From contig JAFUFC010000161.1 of assembly GCA_017470095.1 (NCBI GenBank), positions 1-54,593 on the forward strand: a stretch of DNA of 54,593 bases, read 5' to 3'. The notes under the pieces are model-generated. The model was not told the origin of the DNA. It saw only the letters and a program-made list of their open reading frames with translations, and did no database searches. The position numbers were made by a program, and so were the translations under genes. The stretch's first letter is position 1; each line of letters starts with the position of its first letter. The DNA comes from Clostridia bacterium. Its GTDB lineage: Bacteria > Bacillota > Clostridia > Christensenellales > Aristaeellaceae. Shown piece after piece: positions 31,736 to 39,912 of the stretch.

Positions 31736-33766
31736 ATGATATACCATGTCCACGCCAGCGCTGCTTCGGTAGGCGACGGGAGCCGGGAGAGGCCTTTTCA
31801 GACCATTCAGGCAGCGGCGAACATCGCCCGGCCTGGGGATGAGGTGATTGTTCATCCCGGGGTTTACCGGGAAGCGGTCCATCCCTTGCATGGCGGCCGG
31901 GCGGACGCACGCATCACCTACCGCGCCAGTGAAATGGGCCAGGCCGTCATCACCGGGGCGGAGCGGATCAATACTTGGCAGCAGGTGGAAAAAAACGTGT
32001 GGAAGGCCGTGGTGCCCAATGGCTTGTTCACGGATCGCAATCCTTATACCACTCTGGTCAGCGGCGATTGGTTCATTGCCACCTTTGTGGCCCACACGGG
32101 CGACGTGTACCTGAACGGAAAATCCCTGTACGAGGTGAACGATCTGGAGCAGGTGCGTCATCCTGTTCCTTCCGCCACCTCCTGGGATCCGGATTTTTCC
32201 ATCTATACCTGGTATACCGAGCAGGATGGGAAGCAGGATGCCACCATCCTGTACGCCAATTTCCAGGGCCGGAACCCCAATGAGGAAATGGTGGAAATCT
32301 CCGTGCGCAAAACCTGCTTCTATCCTGAAGCGGAGGGCGTTGGCTATATCACCCTGTCCGGCTTCACCATCCGCCAGGCGGCCACCCAGTGGGCGCCGCC
32401 CACGGCGTATCAAGAGGGCATGGTGGGACCCCACTGGAGCAAGGGCTGGATCATTGAGGATTGCGATATTTCCGAATCAAAGTGCAGCGGCATTTCGCTG
32501 GGTAAATATCGCCAGCCGCAAAATGACAACAAATGGCTGCACTGGAAATATAAGGACGGCACGCAAACCGAGCGGGACTGCATTTGTCAGGCCCAGCGGG
32601 AGGGCTGGAGCAAAGACACCATTGGCAGCCATATCGTTCGCCGCTGCCATATCCACGATTGCGGCCAGACCGGCATTGTGGGCCATCTGGGCGGCGTGTT
32701 TTCCCTGATTGAGGATAACCATATCCACCACATTAACAACAAGCAAAACCTGGCGGGGGCCGAGATCGGCGGCATCAAGATGCACGCCGCTATCGACGTC
32801 CTTTTCCGCCGCAACCATATTCACCATTGCACCCGGGGCTTGTGGCTGGATTGGCAGGCCCAGGGCACCCGGGTGACGCAAAACCTGTTCCACGATAACA
32901 CCTTGCCCTTTGACCACTTGATGCACAAGGACGCCATGGTTGCCTACGGCGAGGATATTTTCATTGAAGTATCCCACGGCCCCACGCTGGTGGATCACAA
33001 CTTACTTTTGTCCATTCGCTCTTTGAAATTGGCTACCCAGGGCGTGGCTGTGGTGCATAACTTGATTGCCGGAGCGTTGACGGCTGTGGGTACCGGGGTC
33101 AACAACGGATCGGTTCATTATCTTTCGCCCCGCTATACGCCCTACCATGTGCCGCATGGTACAGAAATTGCCGGGTTCATGACCATCCTGCACGGCGATA
33201 TGCGGTTTTACAATAATATTTTTGTCCAGCAGCCGGTGCATCCCTTCCTGCAGGCGGCGGCCCAGGCCATGAAGGGCGGCGATTGGGATGACGGCAACGT
33301 CACCGTGGGTACCTGCCCCTATGATGGGTATATGACGGAAGAAGAATGGCAGGCCCAGTTTGAGGGCTACTGCGGCATGGGGTCGGCGCCCAGCGACAGG
33401 TATTATATTCCGTTGCCCGTGTGGGCGGAAGGAAACCTGTATTTCAATGGCGCGCGCCCATGGAATAAGGAAACGAACGCTTTCGTGGATCCCGATCATA
33501 TAATTGACCTAAAATTGGAAGAAAAGGACGGCCGATGGACATTGAAAAGCAACTTGGTCGATGTCGTGCCCCAGCATGCCGTCCGCCTGATTGATACCGC
33601 CGTTCTGGGCATGGCCTTTGAACCGGAAGAAAAGTTTGAAAATCCCGATGGAACGCCCATCACCTTCGATGAGGATTATTTTGGCGTTCACTCCAATAGC
33701 CCTGTGGCAGGGCCTTTTTTCCGTCTGTCCGGCACGATGGAAACCGATCATCGGTCGCACAAATAA
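31736..33766 (+). CDS. GH120-family beta-xylosidase-like enzyme (parallel beta-helix)
   Basis: This 676-residue protein has no signal peptide, so it acts in the cytoplasm on imported xylo-oligosaccharides. The order GDEVIVHPGVYREAV, GDVYLNGKSLYEV, ILYANFQGRNPNEE, CFYPEAEG and AATQWAPPTAYQ, then WSKGWIIED, follows the XylC enzyme of Thermoanaerobacterium closely. The catalytic Asp is in GLWLDWQAQGTRV (Asp372) and the acid/base Glu is in FIEVSHGPTLVDHN (Glu411). About 16 extra residues lie between them compared with XylC. ATG 31736 follows GAGGAGG; the longer frame upstream has no ribosome site and would begin about 20 bases from the -10 box. Beta-xylosidase is the best guess. Confidence 0.85.
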   Translation: MIYHVHASAASVGDGSRERPFQTIQAAANIARPGDEVIVHPGVYREAVHPLHGGRADARITYRASEMGQAVITGAERINTWQQVEKNVWKAVVPNGLFTDRNPYTTLVSGDWFIATFVAHTGDVYLNGKSLYEVNDLEQVRHPVPSATSWDPDFSIYTWYTEQDGKQDATILYANFQGRNPNEEMVEISVRKTCFYPEAEGVGYITLSGFTIRQAATQWAPPTAYQEGMVGPHWSKGWIIEDCDISESKCSGISLGKYRQPQNDNKWLHWKYKDGTQTERDCICQAQREGWSKDTIGSHIVRRCHIHDCGQTGIVGHLGGVFSLIEDNHIHHINNKQNLAGAEIGGIKMHAAIDVLFRRNHIHHCTRGLWLDWQAQGTRVTQNLFHDNTLPFDHLMHKDAMVAYGEDIFIEVSHGPTLVDHNLLLSIRSLKLATQGVAVVHNLIAGALTAVGTGVNNGSVHYLSPRYTPYHVPHGTEIAGFMTILHGDMRFYNNIFVQQPVHPFLQAAAQAMKGGDWDDGNVTVGTCPYDGYMTEEEWQAQFEGYCGMGSAPSDRYYIPLPVWAEGNLYFNGARPWNKETNAFVDPDHIIDLKLEEKDGRWTLKSNLVDVVPQHAVRLIDTAVLGMAFEPEEKFENPDGTPITFDEDYFGVHSNSPVAGPFFRLSGTMETDHRSHK

Positions 33767-34033
33767 AATGAATTGTTCTGCGTGGGATGGATGCTCGGGC
33801 GCCGGCTCAAGCGGCGCGCCATCCTCCGCGGGCTTTACCGTCCCAGAATTGGACGGCAAGTATTTTCTATTGGTATCGGCAAGCATTCTCAGCGCGTGCA
33901 GTATGCTTCCAAGGTCAATCTGGGCGTCGTGAGCCTAAAAGAAGTAAGTTCAACGTCCAAACCCGGGAAGGATATTTGGATTAATTGAACGAATTATTAC
34001 CATACTATGATCAACAATAAGGAGGAGATTCCC

Positions 34034-35182
34034 ATGGCTGACCGCATTGTGCTCAATCCCATTTCCTATCATGGCCACGGAGCCATCGAAAACATTGTGC
34101 CTGAATTGACCAATCGGGGCTGCAAAAAGGCGTTTGTCGCCACCGACCCGGACCTGGTCAAATTCGGCGTCACCAAGAAAGTGACCGACTTGTTGGATCA
34201 GGCCGGTTTCGCCTATGAAGTATACAGCGATATTAAGGCCAACCCCACCATTGAAAACGTGCAAAACGGCGTGGCGGCTTTCCAGAAAGCTGAAGCGGAC
34301 TGTATCGTGGCCGTGGGCGGCGGCAGCGCCATGGATACCAGTAAGGCCATCGGCATCATCATCAACAACCCCGAATTTGCCGATGTGCGCTCCCTGGAAG
34401 GCGTGGCTCCCACCAAAAAGCATGCCGTGTTCACCATCGCCGTGCCCACCACAGCCGGCACTGCCGCCGAAGTGACCATCAATTACGTGATCACCGACGT
34501 GGAAAAGAAGCGCAAGTTCGTCTGCGTGGACGTGAATGATATCCCCGAGGTGGCGGTCGTTGATCCCGACATGATGGCCACCATGCCCAAGGGGCTCACC
34601 GCCGCCACCGGCATGGATGCCCTGACCCACGCCATCGAGGGCTATATTACGAAGGGCCACTGCGCCATCAGCGATATGTTCCATCTGGAAGCCATCCGCT
34701 TGATCAGCCACAGCCTGCGGGCCGCCGTGCAAAATGATCCTGACGGCCGGGAAGGCATGGCCCTGGGCCAGTACATCGCCGGCATGGGCTTTTCCAACGT
34801 GGGCCTGGGCATTGTGCACAGCATGGCCCATGGCCTGAGCGCCCTCTATGATACGCCCCACGGCGTGGCTTGCGCCATTTTGCTGCCCTGCGGCCTGGAA
34901 TACAACGCTCCCGTGGCAGGCCAGCGCTATCGCGCCATCGGCAAGGCCATGGGCGTGGACGGCATTGACCTGATGGATGATGACGCCGCCGCCAAGGCCA
35001 CCATCGCCGCTGTGAAGCAGTTGTCCAAGGATGTGGGCATCCCCGCCGATTTGAAGGGCATCCTGAAGGAGGAGGACGTGGATTTCCTCAGCGATTCCGC
35101 CTTTGCCGACGCTTGCCGCCCCGGCAATCCCCGGGATACCAGCGTGGAAGAAATCAAGGTCTTGTACCGCAGCATGATGTAA
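34034..35182 (+). CDS. fucO: Lactaldehyde reductase (iron-dependent alcohol dehydrogenase)
   Basis: This 382-residue group III alcohol dehydrogenase has very strong likeness to FucO. GGGSAMDTSKAIGI, NNPEFADVRSLEG, PTTAGTAAEVTINYVITD and KFVCVDVNDIPEVA match almost word for word. Metal ligands are in GMDALTHAIEGY (Asp, His), HSMAHGL (His) and DTPHGVA (His). It reduces L-lactaldehyde to 1,2-propanediol with NADH in fucose or rhamnose breakdown, or acts on similar aldehydes. ATG 34034 has AAGGAGG upstream. No fucose genes are adjacent, so it may serve deoxysugar catabolism encoded elsewhere. Confidence 0.9.
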   Translation: MADRIVLNPISYHGHGAIENIVPELTNRGCKKAFVATDPDLVKFGVTKKVTDLLDQAGFAYEVYSDIKANPTIENVQNGVAAFQKAEADCIVAVGGGSAMDTSKAIGIIINNPEFADVRSLEGVAPTKKHAVFTIAVPTTAGTAAEVTINYVITDVEKKRKFVCVDVNDIPEVAVVDPDMMATMPKGLTAATGMDALTHAIEGYITKGHCAISDMFHLEAIRLISHSLRAAVQNDPDGREGMALGQYIAGMGFSNVGLGIVHSMAHGLSALYDTPHGVACAILLPCGLEYNAPVAGQRYRAIGKAMGVDGIDLMDDDAAAKATIAAVKQLSKDVGIPADLKGILKEEDVDFLSDSAFADACRPGNPRDTSVEEIKVLYRSMM

Positions 35183-35200
35183 TCCACCGATTTTAAACAA

Positions 35201-35237
35201 AGCAGCAGGAAGCGTATGAGTTCCTGCTGCTTTTCCT
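35201..35237 (+). terminator. Terminator after fucO
   Basis: AGCAGCAGGAA (35201-35211) pairs perfectly with TTCCTGCTGCT (35221-35231), followed by TTTCCTTT. It lies 18 bases after the fucO stop and close to the end of the opposing MATE gene. Confidence 0.85.
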
Positions 35238-35252
35238 TTGGGGAGGGAAGGC

Positions 35253-36578
35253 TTATGTGCGTCGATATTCACGGGGGTGACGAAGGGAGCGGTACATCAA
35301 AACGATGGCGGGGAAGACGGTTGTCGTTTCAGCCAAGGAGTGACCGTACCAGAACCATCCCGTGCCCAAAAGCGCTGGGATCAGGAGAACAAAAATGGGC
35401 GGAAGCAGGATGCTGCGCAATAAAGCAACCAGCATGGCCTTGCGGGTGTCCATGGTCGCTTGCCAGTAGGAGATCAAAAGAATATGAATGCCTGCGAATA
35501 CAAAGCCGGAAAAATAGGCCCGGCTGTGGCTGGCTGTAAAGTTCAGCAGCGCTTGATCTCCGGCTGTAAATAATCCGTAAAACACCGGGGAAAAGAAGTA
35601 AACCAAGGAGTAGCAGGCGATTCCTATGGAAACAAAAACAGTCAGGGAAAACCGGCGCATGGCACGAATTCCTTCCTGATCACCGCTGCCCTTCATGAAG
35701 CTGAATACCGGCTGCAATCCCTCGGCCATGCCCAGGAAAAGCGTCAGAATGATGAGCATCAGGTAGCCGATGAGCAAATAAGCCGCCAGGCCAATTTCGC
35801 CCATGCCCAAATGATGGATGGACAGATTGGTGATGAAGGTGATCATGCCGATAGTGAATTCCATCACGAAAGCGGGAAGACCCAACGCAAAGATTTCGCT
35901 CCAGAGCCTGGGTTTGATGGGACAACGGGAAAAATGCAGCGAGCCACGCTTCAAAAGAAAATGCGGCAGCAGGATCGCATCGCTCAGAATTGGCCCCAGG
36001 GCCGTGGCCAGGGCAGCGCCGGAAATACCCATGTTCAATGGGTACATGAACAGCCAATCCAAAAAAATGTTGGAAAGTGAACCAACCGTCAAGGCGATCA
36101 TGGCGTGCAAGGGTTGCCCGTCGTTGCGCACCAGTCCTCCCAGTAGAAAGCTGAGCAGCATGAAGGGCGAGAAGCACAGAATAATAGAAAGATACGCCTT
36201 TACTTCCTGGTGGATTGCGGACGTACTGCCCAACGCTTCAGATAGCGGGTTCAGAAAAAGATTGCCCATTACGGCAATGAAAACGCCCAGCAGTATGGCG
36301 GCGCTGATTGCGTGCATCATACCGGTATTGGCGTTGTCATGCCGCTTCTGTGACAGCGCCACCGATACCAATACGCCACTGCCTGCGGTAATGGCCATGG
36401 AAAGAGCAATCAGCAATTCCAGTATGGGCACCGCCACCCCAGCGGCAGCCATGGCGTCCCGCCCCAATCGGTTGCCGATAAACATGCCGTCCACAATAAA
36501 ATATACCGAATTGAACAGCAACCCCAGCATTTGCGGCAGGGCATATCTGCAGAATTGACCTGGGATATCCTTCCTCAT
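35253..36578 (-). CDS. MATE-family efflux transporter
   Basis: This protein of about 441 residues has 12 membrane helices and the two-fold repeat of MATE transporters (LGLLFNSVYFIVDGMFIGN and the related ALGLPAFVMEFTIGMITF). GRDAMAAAGVAVPILELL and NMGISGAALATALGP are typical of the DinF/MepA group that exports drugs or cationic compounds using Na+ or H+. ATG 36578 is used because GGAGG lies eight bases upstream, while the TTG at 36584 is only two bases from it. The gene has its own promoter, a terminator hairpin in the leader and a short leader ORF that overlaps its ATG, pointing to attenuation control. Confidence 0.9.
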   Translation of the reverse strand: MRKDIPGQFCRYALPQMLGLLFNSVYFIVDGMFIGNRLGRDAMAAAGVAVPILELLIALSMAITAGSGVLVSVALSQKRHDNANTGMMHAISAAILLGVFIAVMGNLFLNPLSEALGSTSAIHQEVKAYLSIILCFSPFMLLSFLLGGLVRNDGQPLHAMIALTVGSLSNIFLDWLFMYPLNMGISGAALATALGPILSDAILLPHFLLKRGSLHFSRCPIKPRLWSEIFALGLPAFVMEFTIGMITFITNLSIHHLGMGEIGLAAYLLIGYLMLIILTLFLGMAEGLQPVFSFMKGSGDQEGIRAMRRFSLTVFVSIGIACYSLVYFFSPVFYGLFTAGDQALLNFTASHSRAYFSGFVFAGIHILLISYWQATMDTRKAMLVALLRSILLPPIFVLLIPALLGTGWFWYGHSLAETTTVFPAIVLMYRSLRHPREYRRT

Positions 36579-36640
36579 GTGCAATTCCTCCTTGGCAAAA
36601 AATAAAAGGCCCGTGTGTGGTACACAGGCCTAATCCACAT
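36575..36640 (-). CDS. Leader ORF before the MATE gene (21 codons)
   Basis: On the minus strand an ATG at 36640 opens a frame beginning MWIRPVYHTRAFYF and ending with a TGA that overlaps the MATE start codon (ATGA). The frame runs straight through the terminator hairpin. The upstream ribosome site is weak (GGGAC). The arrangement fits translation-dependent attenuation, in which ribosome movement or stalling decides whether the hairpin forms. Confidence 0.45.
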   Translation of the reverse strand: MWIRPVYHTRAFYFLPRRNCT

Positions 36641-36692
36641 ACAATGTCCCGGCAGACATCCCTACTCTATCAAAACACTGCGTTTTTGTCAA
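36606..36692 (-). promoter_or_regulatory. MATE promoter and attenuator leader
   Basis: On the minus strand TTGACA (36687-36692) and TAGAGT (36664-36669) are 17 bases apart. The leader starts near 36657 and forms ATGTC-TGCCGG-GACAT. It then forms a terminator stem in which AGGCCTGTGT pairs with ACACACGGGCCT (36606-36630), followed by TTTTATTTTTT. Because the T-run comes before the coding start, full-length transcription requires that this hairpin be avoided. Confidence 0.7.
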
Positions 36693-36857
36693 GAAAAGAT
36701 CAGGACACCAAGGATAAGGATAACTGCATCTATGTTTTCTTTCCTCACGCGAAATATAAATAAGAACGGGTAAAACAACAGGATAAAAATTATGAAAATT
36801 GAGGAATAGAATGAGAAAATCGCCCGAAAAATGTCAATAAATTTTTATGGGAAAGGC

Positions 36858-36886
36858 TTGAAAGAACGGTATAAATTGATTATAAT
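36858..36886 (+). promoter_or_regulatory. Promoter of the polysaccharide locus
   Basis: TTGAAA (36858-36863) and TATAAT (36881-36886) have a 17-base spacer. The upstream 36700-36857 is AT-rich with no gene seen. A MITE-like element begins five bases after the -10 box, so the transcript's 5' end lies at its edge. Confidence 0.75.
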
Positions 36887-36890
36887 AAAG

Positions 36891-37055
36891 TAGAGCCTGT
36901 TTCTAAATTCGGAAAGATGCATTTTCGGTGTCTCAGGCTGTACTTCCGTGTTGCTTTTCCTCGATTTACCCTCGGTAAACCATCGTCAAAGCGCCTTGAA
37001 TTGCAGCCCAATCCACTCGAAACTGCACATTCCTCATTTTAGCAACAGACTCTGG
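36891..37055. mobile_element. MITE-like element of 165 bp
   Basis: The ends are long imperfect inverted repeats. The left end begins AGAGCCTGTTTCTAAA and the right end, read on the other strand, begins AGAGTCTGTTGCTAAAA; similarity extends for nearly 40 bases. The copies of TAAAG at 36886-36890 and 37056-37060 look like a 5-bp target duplication. There is no coding sequence inside. Transcribed from the promoter upstream, it would form a long hairpin in the leader. Confidence 0.7.
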
Positions 37056-37064
37056 TAAAGCTAT

Positions 37065-37163
37065 ATGCTTTACTTGTTGTGCTGGCAGAAGGATGAATAT
37101 CCGGAGTCTGCACAGTGGATGACCAACGAGTGGATGAAACTACACCGTGCACTTGCCGGGTAG
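37065..37163 (+). other. Short ORF in the leader region
   Basis: Thirty-two codons encode MLYLLCWQKDEYPESAQWMT, then NEWMKLHRALAG and stop. The phrase YPESAQWMTNEW reads like the end of a real protein, so this may be a 3' gene remnant pushed next to the MITE. I do not recognise the family. Confidence 0.3.
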
Positions 37164-37189
37164 GGGAGACCATTCAGCATACACATGGG

Positions 37190-37237
37190 AAAAAGGCGTG
37201 CGCAGCTGCGTTCCGCTATGGCGGAGCTATGCCTTTT
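37190..37237 (+). promoter_or_regulatory. Terminator-like hairpin just before the NusG/LoaP-like gene
   Basis: AAAAAGGC pairs with GCCTTTTT, with an inner AGCT and CCGC/GCGG part, and lies about 15 bases before the ATG at 37253. In the sense direction it looks like a terminator with a T-run, so it could attenuate transcription ahead of the antiterminator gene or be part of a structured leader read by it. Confidence 0.5.
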
Positions 37238-37252
37238 TAGGGGGGAATCGCC

Positions 37253-37795
37253 ATGTTTTGCTACTGTCTGTTTTGCGAGACGGGCAAGTGCGGCGTCGTC
37301 GCCCGGGAAATTGAAATGATGTTTCCTTGCCAAGCCATTCGGCCCAAACAGATTCAGCATACGAAAATCCAGGGGAAACCCACCGATATTGAGCACGATT
37401 TGCTGCCGGGGTACGTGTTTCTCTATGCAGAAGATGAACCGCTCAATATTGCGAAGATCCGAAAAACCGACGGCGTGATTCGCTGCCTGAGCGATTCGGA
37501 ACATCATTATGAGCTCCAGGGCGGCGATGAGCAATTCGCACTGATACTCAAACGCAAAAACGGCGTCATCGGCAAAACTCCGGTGTATCAGGAAGGGCAG
37601 ATGATCCGCATTCGCCATGGCGTTTTTGAAGGCATGGAAACCAAGATTCTCAAGGTTAACCGCCGCAACATGCGCATGCAAATCGAAATTCCATTTGCCA
37701 GCACCCGGATTAAAACATGGGTGGAATATGAGATGGTGGATGGCAATGCCCGCTGCGAACAAGAGAAAACAACTGAAAATTTGAAGCAATATTGA
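37253..37795 (+). CDS. loaP: NusG paralogue, LoaP-like processive antiterminator
   Basis: This 180-residue protein has a NusG N-terminal (NGN) domain with MFCYCLFCETGKCGVVAREI, LLPGYVFLYAEDE and KTDGVIRCLSD, and a C-terminal KOW domain with GQMIRIRHGVFEGMETKI. Specialised NusG proteins of this kind bind RNA polymerase and a hairpin in the leader and let it pass terminators in long polysaccharide or antibiotic operons. That fits its place at the head of the 17-kb glycan locus. LoaP is the closest described type for Firmicutes, though UpxY-like proteins are also possible. GGGGGGAA precedes ATG 37253. Confidence 0.7.
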   Translation: MFCYCLFCETGKCGVVAREIEMMFPCQAIRPKQIQHTKIQGKPTDIEHDLLPGYVFLYAEDEPLNIAKIRKTDGVIRCLSDSEHHYELQGGDEQFALILKRKNGVIGKTPVYQEGQMIRIRHGVFEGMETKILKVNRRNMRMQIEIPFASTRIKTWVEYEMVDGNARCEQEKTTENLKQY

Positions 37796-37803
37796 ATTCG
37801 AAC

Positions 37804-37836
37804 AAAAAATGCACTGCTTTAAGCGGCGCATTTTTT
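37804..37836 (+). terminator. Terminator after the NusG/LoaP-like gene
   Basis: AAAAAATGC pairs with GCATTTTTT, with an inner CTGCTT/AAGCGG stem. It lies eight bases after the stop. An antiterminator encoded just before it could allow read-through into the glycan genes. Confidence 0.75.
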
Positions 37837-38119
37837 GATGTGTTTTGGATGTTTTCTGATGTCATGAAAGTTCATTGGCCACGGATGAAATCCTGACAAA
37901 CGACACGCTACGGCAGTGAAAATCTTCACGGAACAGGAAAGTTTGGTGATGTAATTCTTGCCGGGGCATGGCTTTCTGATGCTGCGAACCCTATCAGAAC
38001 AGGGCTCCTTGATGACGGAAACCTTATCAGAATACCATTTCTAATCCGCTTGCTTTAAGCCTCGCTCCCAAGGGCGAAGGTATTTTTTATAGACGTGGCG
38101 TTGTGAAAATGTCGGTTGA
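37837..38119 (+). other. Decayed stretch with early copies of an 11-codon repeat
   Basis: No intact gene is present. Around 37987-38046 the plus strand can be read as NPIRTGLLDDG followed by NLIRIPFLIR, two units of the 11-residue pattern seen again at 38764-38990. The rest (37840-37980) shows short coding-like segments such as TGKFGDVILAGAWLSD but no continuous frame. It appears to be degraded coding DNA. Confidence 0.4.
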
Positions 38120-38560
38120 ATGCGGCAAATGGTTGAGTATGTTGGCGTGAAGTATGCTGTTGGCCTTTCCTGCGGCACTGCGGCCCTTCACCCTGCCCCC
38201 AAACTGGCGGACGAGAGACTGTATGGACAAGTCAAACCCAATGCTGGTACTCTCGCGGGTCACAAGGCGTTCTGCGCCGACAGCATTTTTGACGCTTCGA
38301 TTAATCCCGTTGCCTATGAAGATGGCGAGGCCGTATTTATTGATGCGGGGCGAGATTCCTGGAACATGAACCCGATGGTATTGGAGAAAGCCTTCGAGTT
38401 GTATTCTGATGTTCGGCTTGTTGTGATTGGAGTCCCTTGGAACGAAGTACAAGCTTAAAGGCGCATGGGTTGAGACCGGCACTTTGGGGTCTTACAATTG
38501 TGTCTCGTTCATCGTCAACAAGAAACGCATGAGCAGGGCGCACAAATACAGAGCCTGTTT
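38120..38560 (+). pseudogene. DegT/DnrJ/EryC1 aminotransferase fragment
   Basis: MVEYVGVKYAVGLSCGTAAL, then GQVKPNAGTLAGHKAFCADS and VAYEDGEAVFIDAGRDSWNM, belongs to the N-terminal half of PLP-dependent sugar aminotransferases that make amino sugars such as bacillosamine-type units. The frame ends at 38458. Family sequence then continues in another frame (KGAWVETGTLGSYNCVSF) to about 38560, and the PLP lysine region and C-terminal half are missing. It is a dead gene with at least one frameshift. Confidence 0.8.
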
Positions 38561-38763
38561 GGCGGCTTAAAGGTGGGAGAAATTGTGTATGATGCACAAA
38601 AGGAAGGCTTTCATCTCGTGATGGGCTACTTTCAGACAGGTTTTTCACCGATTTTGGACTTTTGACTCAACGTTCACTGGTTTAACATTCACCCGCAGTC
38701 ATAGTGAGAATCTTAATGACATGGTTCTCTTGCTGTCATAGTTGGTGCTGGCGTAGTGAGGAA

Positions 38764-38990
38764 CTTATCGGAATAAGGGTTCTTCATGGTGAAAAACTTA
38801 TAGACATACCACTCTTTGATGGTGATGATTTTATTGGAATAGGGGTTCTTGGTAGTGAATAACTTATCGGAATACCCTTTCTTGTTGATGATAAACTTGT
38901 TGGGATACCAAATCATAAACTGTTGCCCCGTTGTGCAGAACTTATTGAAATAGCGGTTGTTGCTGTTGAACTTGCTAGAATACCTTCTCT
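38764..38990. repeat. Degenerate 33-bp tandem repeat
   Basis: The block CTTATCGGAATA and its variants recurs at 38764, 38797, 38830, 38863 and 38896, exactly 33 bases apart, with two further, irregular copies at 38941 and 38971. The plus strand gives units like LIGIPFLVDDK with one stop codon. The minus strand (38713-38916) stays open for 67 codons with units like YSDKLFTTKNP. Neither is a known domain. Confidence 0.7.
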
Positions 38991-39083
38991 GCTTATAATG
39001 CGCCTCTCCCTCAACGGGATAGAGGTGTTGTTAAATAGGCGCTTTAGCGTCATCAGAATTGTCGATTATGGGAGTGTACCGGA

Positions 39084-39302
39084 ATGACCAATGTGAGCTT
39101 CGATGGATACGAGCGTGAGCTTTCCAAGGTGAAGGAAGGCGAAGTTGTAATGCCCACGAATGATTACCCAGAGCCTAATGTAAAGGCGGTCAGAAAACCT
39201 CAAAAGAAACTGGGCACCCGTTACCTGTCTGATCGTGATAAGTTCATGGCTGATCCCCGATTTGTGGGTATCAAGCCCTTCGAGAGTAAGGTCTGGTCGT
39301 AG
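39084..39302 (+). pseudogene. N-terminal fragment, probably of a sugar aminotransferase
   Basis: This 72-codon frame ends FMADPRFVGIKPFESKVWS and stops. The phrase KPFESKVW is how several sugar aminotransferases of glycan loci begin before a SSPTMHG-like segment; the same phrase (KPFEKKVW) occurs at 40288-40317, again cut at the same point by the same element. The first 50 residues (MTNVSFDGYERELSKVKEGE) are not recognised. The gene is cut by RNA-like element copy 1. Confidence 0.5.
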
Positions 39303-39622
39303 CAGTATAATTGGGACAACCGAGAAAAAACCTTGATTTTTCAAGGGTTTTCGCAAGGCTGAGCCAATTCCGAAATTGTTGATTTCTCTACTTTGGCGGT
39401 CTGTCCGGGAACCCAGAGAGGTTGAGATGGCTTCTTGGGTACTCTTGGATTGACCCACAATACAGAGTAGAAAATCAATAAGGAGGTAAAGGCTTAGCTC
39501 ATCTGTTTCCATTTGGAAAGAGGTGGGCTATTTGTCGTTGTAGCGAGGAACCGCACCTGTACCCAACATACAGAATAACATAGATTTTGAAAATATACAA
39601 GTATATAAAACGAACAAAATGT
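39300..39622 (+). ncRNA. Structured RNA-like element, copy 1 (HEARO/omega-RNA-like, tentative)
   Basis: The stretch of about 320 bases starting near CAGTATAATTGGGACAACC is nearly identical to 40322-40643. Landmarks are GGGACAACCGAGAAAA, a CCTTGA-TTTT-TCAAGG hairpin, TCCGGGAACCCAGAGAG, TCAATAAGGAGGTAAAGGC, a pairing region GCTCA to TGGGC, and CCCAACATACAG at the end. There is no open frame through it. Compensated differences between copies in stem arms suggest that it works as RNA. The order of features recalls HEARO RNA, the guide scaffold of IscB, but no IscB gene is in the window. Confidence 0.6.
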
Positions 39623-39637
39623 GCGAGGTAACGAGAT

Positions 39638-39912
39638 ATGGAGCCCAGAAAAATTTCTTTTAGTCCGCCGGACATAAGTGAATTAGAAATTGCAGAAGTT
39701 TGTGAAGCATTGCGTTCTGGTTGGATTACGACAGGGCCGAGAACGAAGCTATTAGAGAGAAGATTGGCTGCGTATATCGAAACAGGAAGAACTGATATTA
39801 ATTGCGACAATGCAGATAACTCTTTGAAATATAGTAATAGAGTAGTATGCCTTAATTCTGCAACTGCGGCAGAAGAATTAAATCTTAGAGTGCTCGGTAA
39901 TAGGGTAATATT
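39638..39912 (+). pseudogene. N-terminal fragment of a DegT-type sugar aminotransferase
   Basis: MEPRKISFSPPDISELEIAE, then CEALRSGWITTGPRTKLLER and VVCLNSATAAEELNLRVLG, is a clear start of a PLP-dependent UDP-sugar aminotransferase. After RVLG, where relatives continue IGPGDEVIVPA, the sequence runs into RNA-like element copy 3. About 280 residues are missing, including the PLP lysine. A 16-residue stretch DINCDNADNSLKYSNR before VVCLNS is longer than usual. A plausible ribosome site (GCGAGG) precedes the ATG. Confidence 0.8.

Noticed and set aside
33767..34033. Small plus-strand frames between the GH120 gene and fucO
   Set aside because: They start without ribosome sites, match nothing recognisable and are basic low-complexity translations of GC-rich spacer.
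36606..36660. Guanidine-II or other known riboswitch before the MATE gene
   Set aside because: The hairpin loops are TGCCGG and ACCA, not ACGR, and no other riboswitch core could be matched.
38764..38990. Possible CRISPR array from the 33-bp periodic repeat
   Set aside because: There are no spacers: the repeat units abut, vary in sequence, and no cas genes are near.
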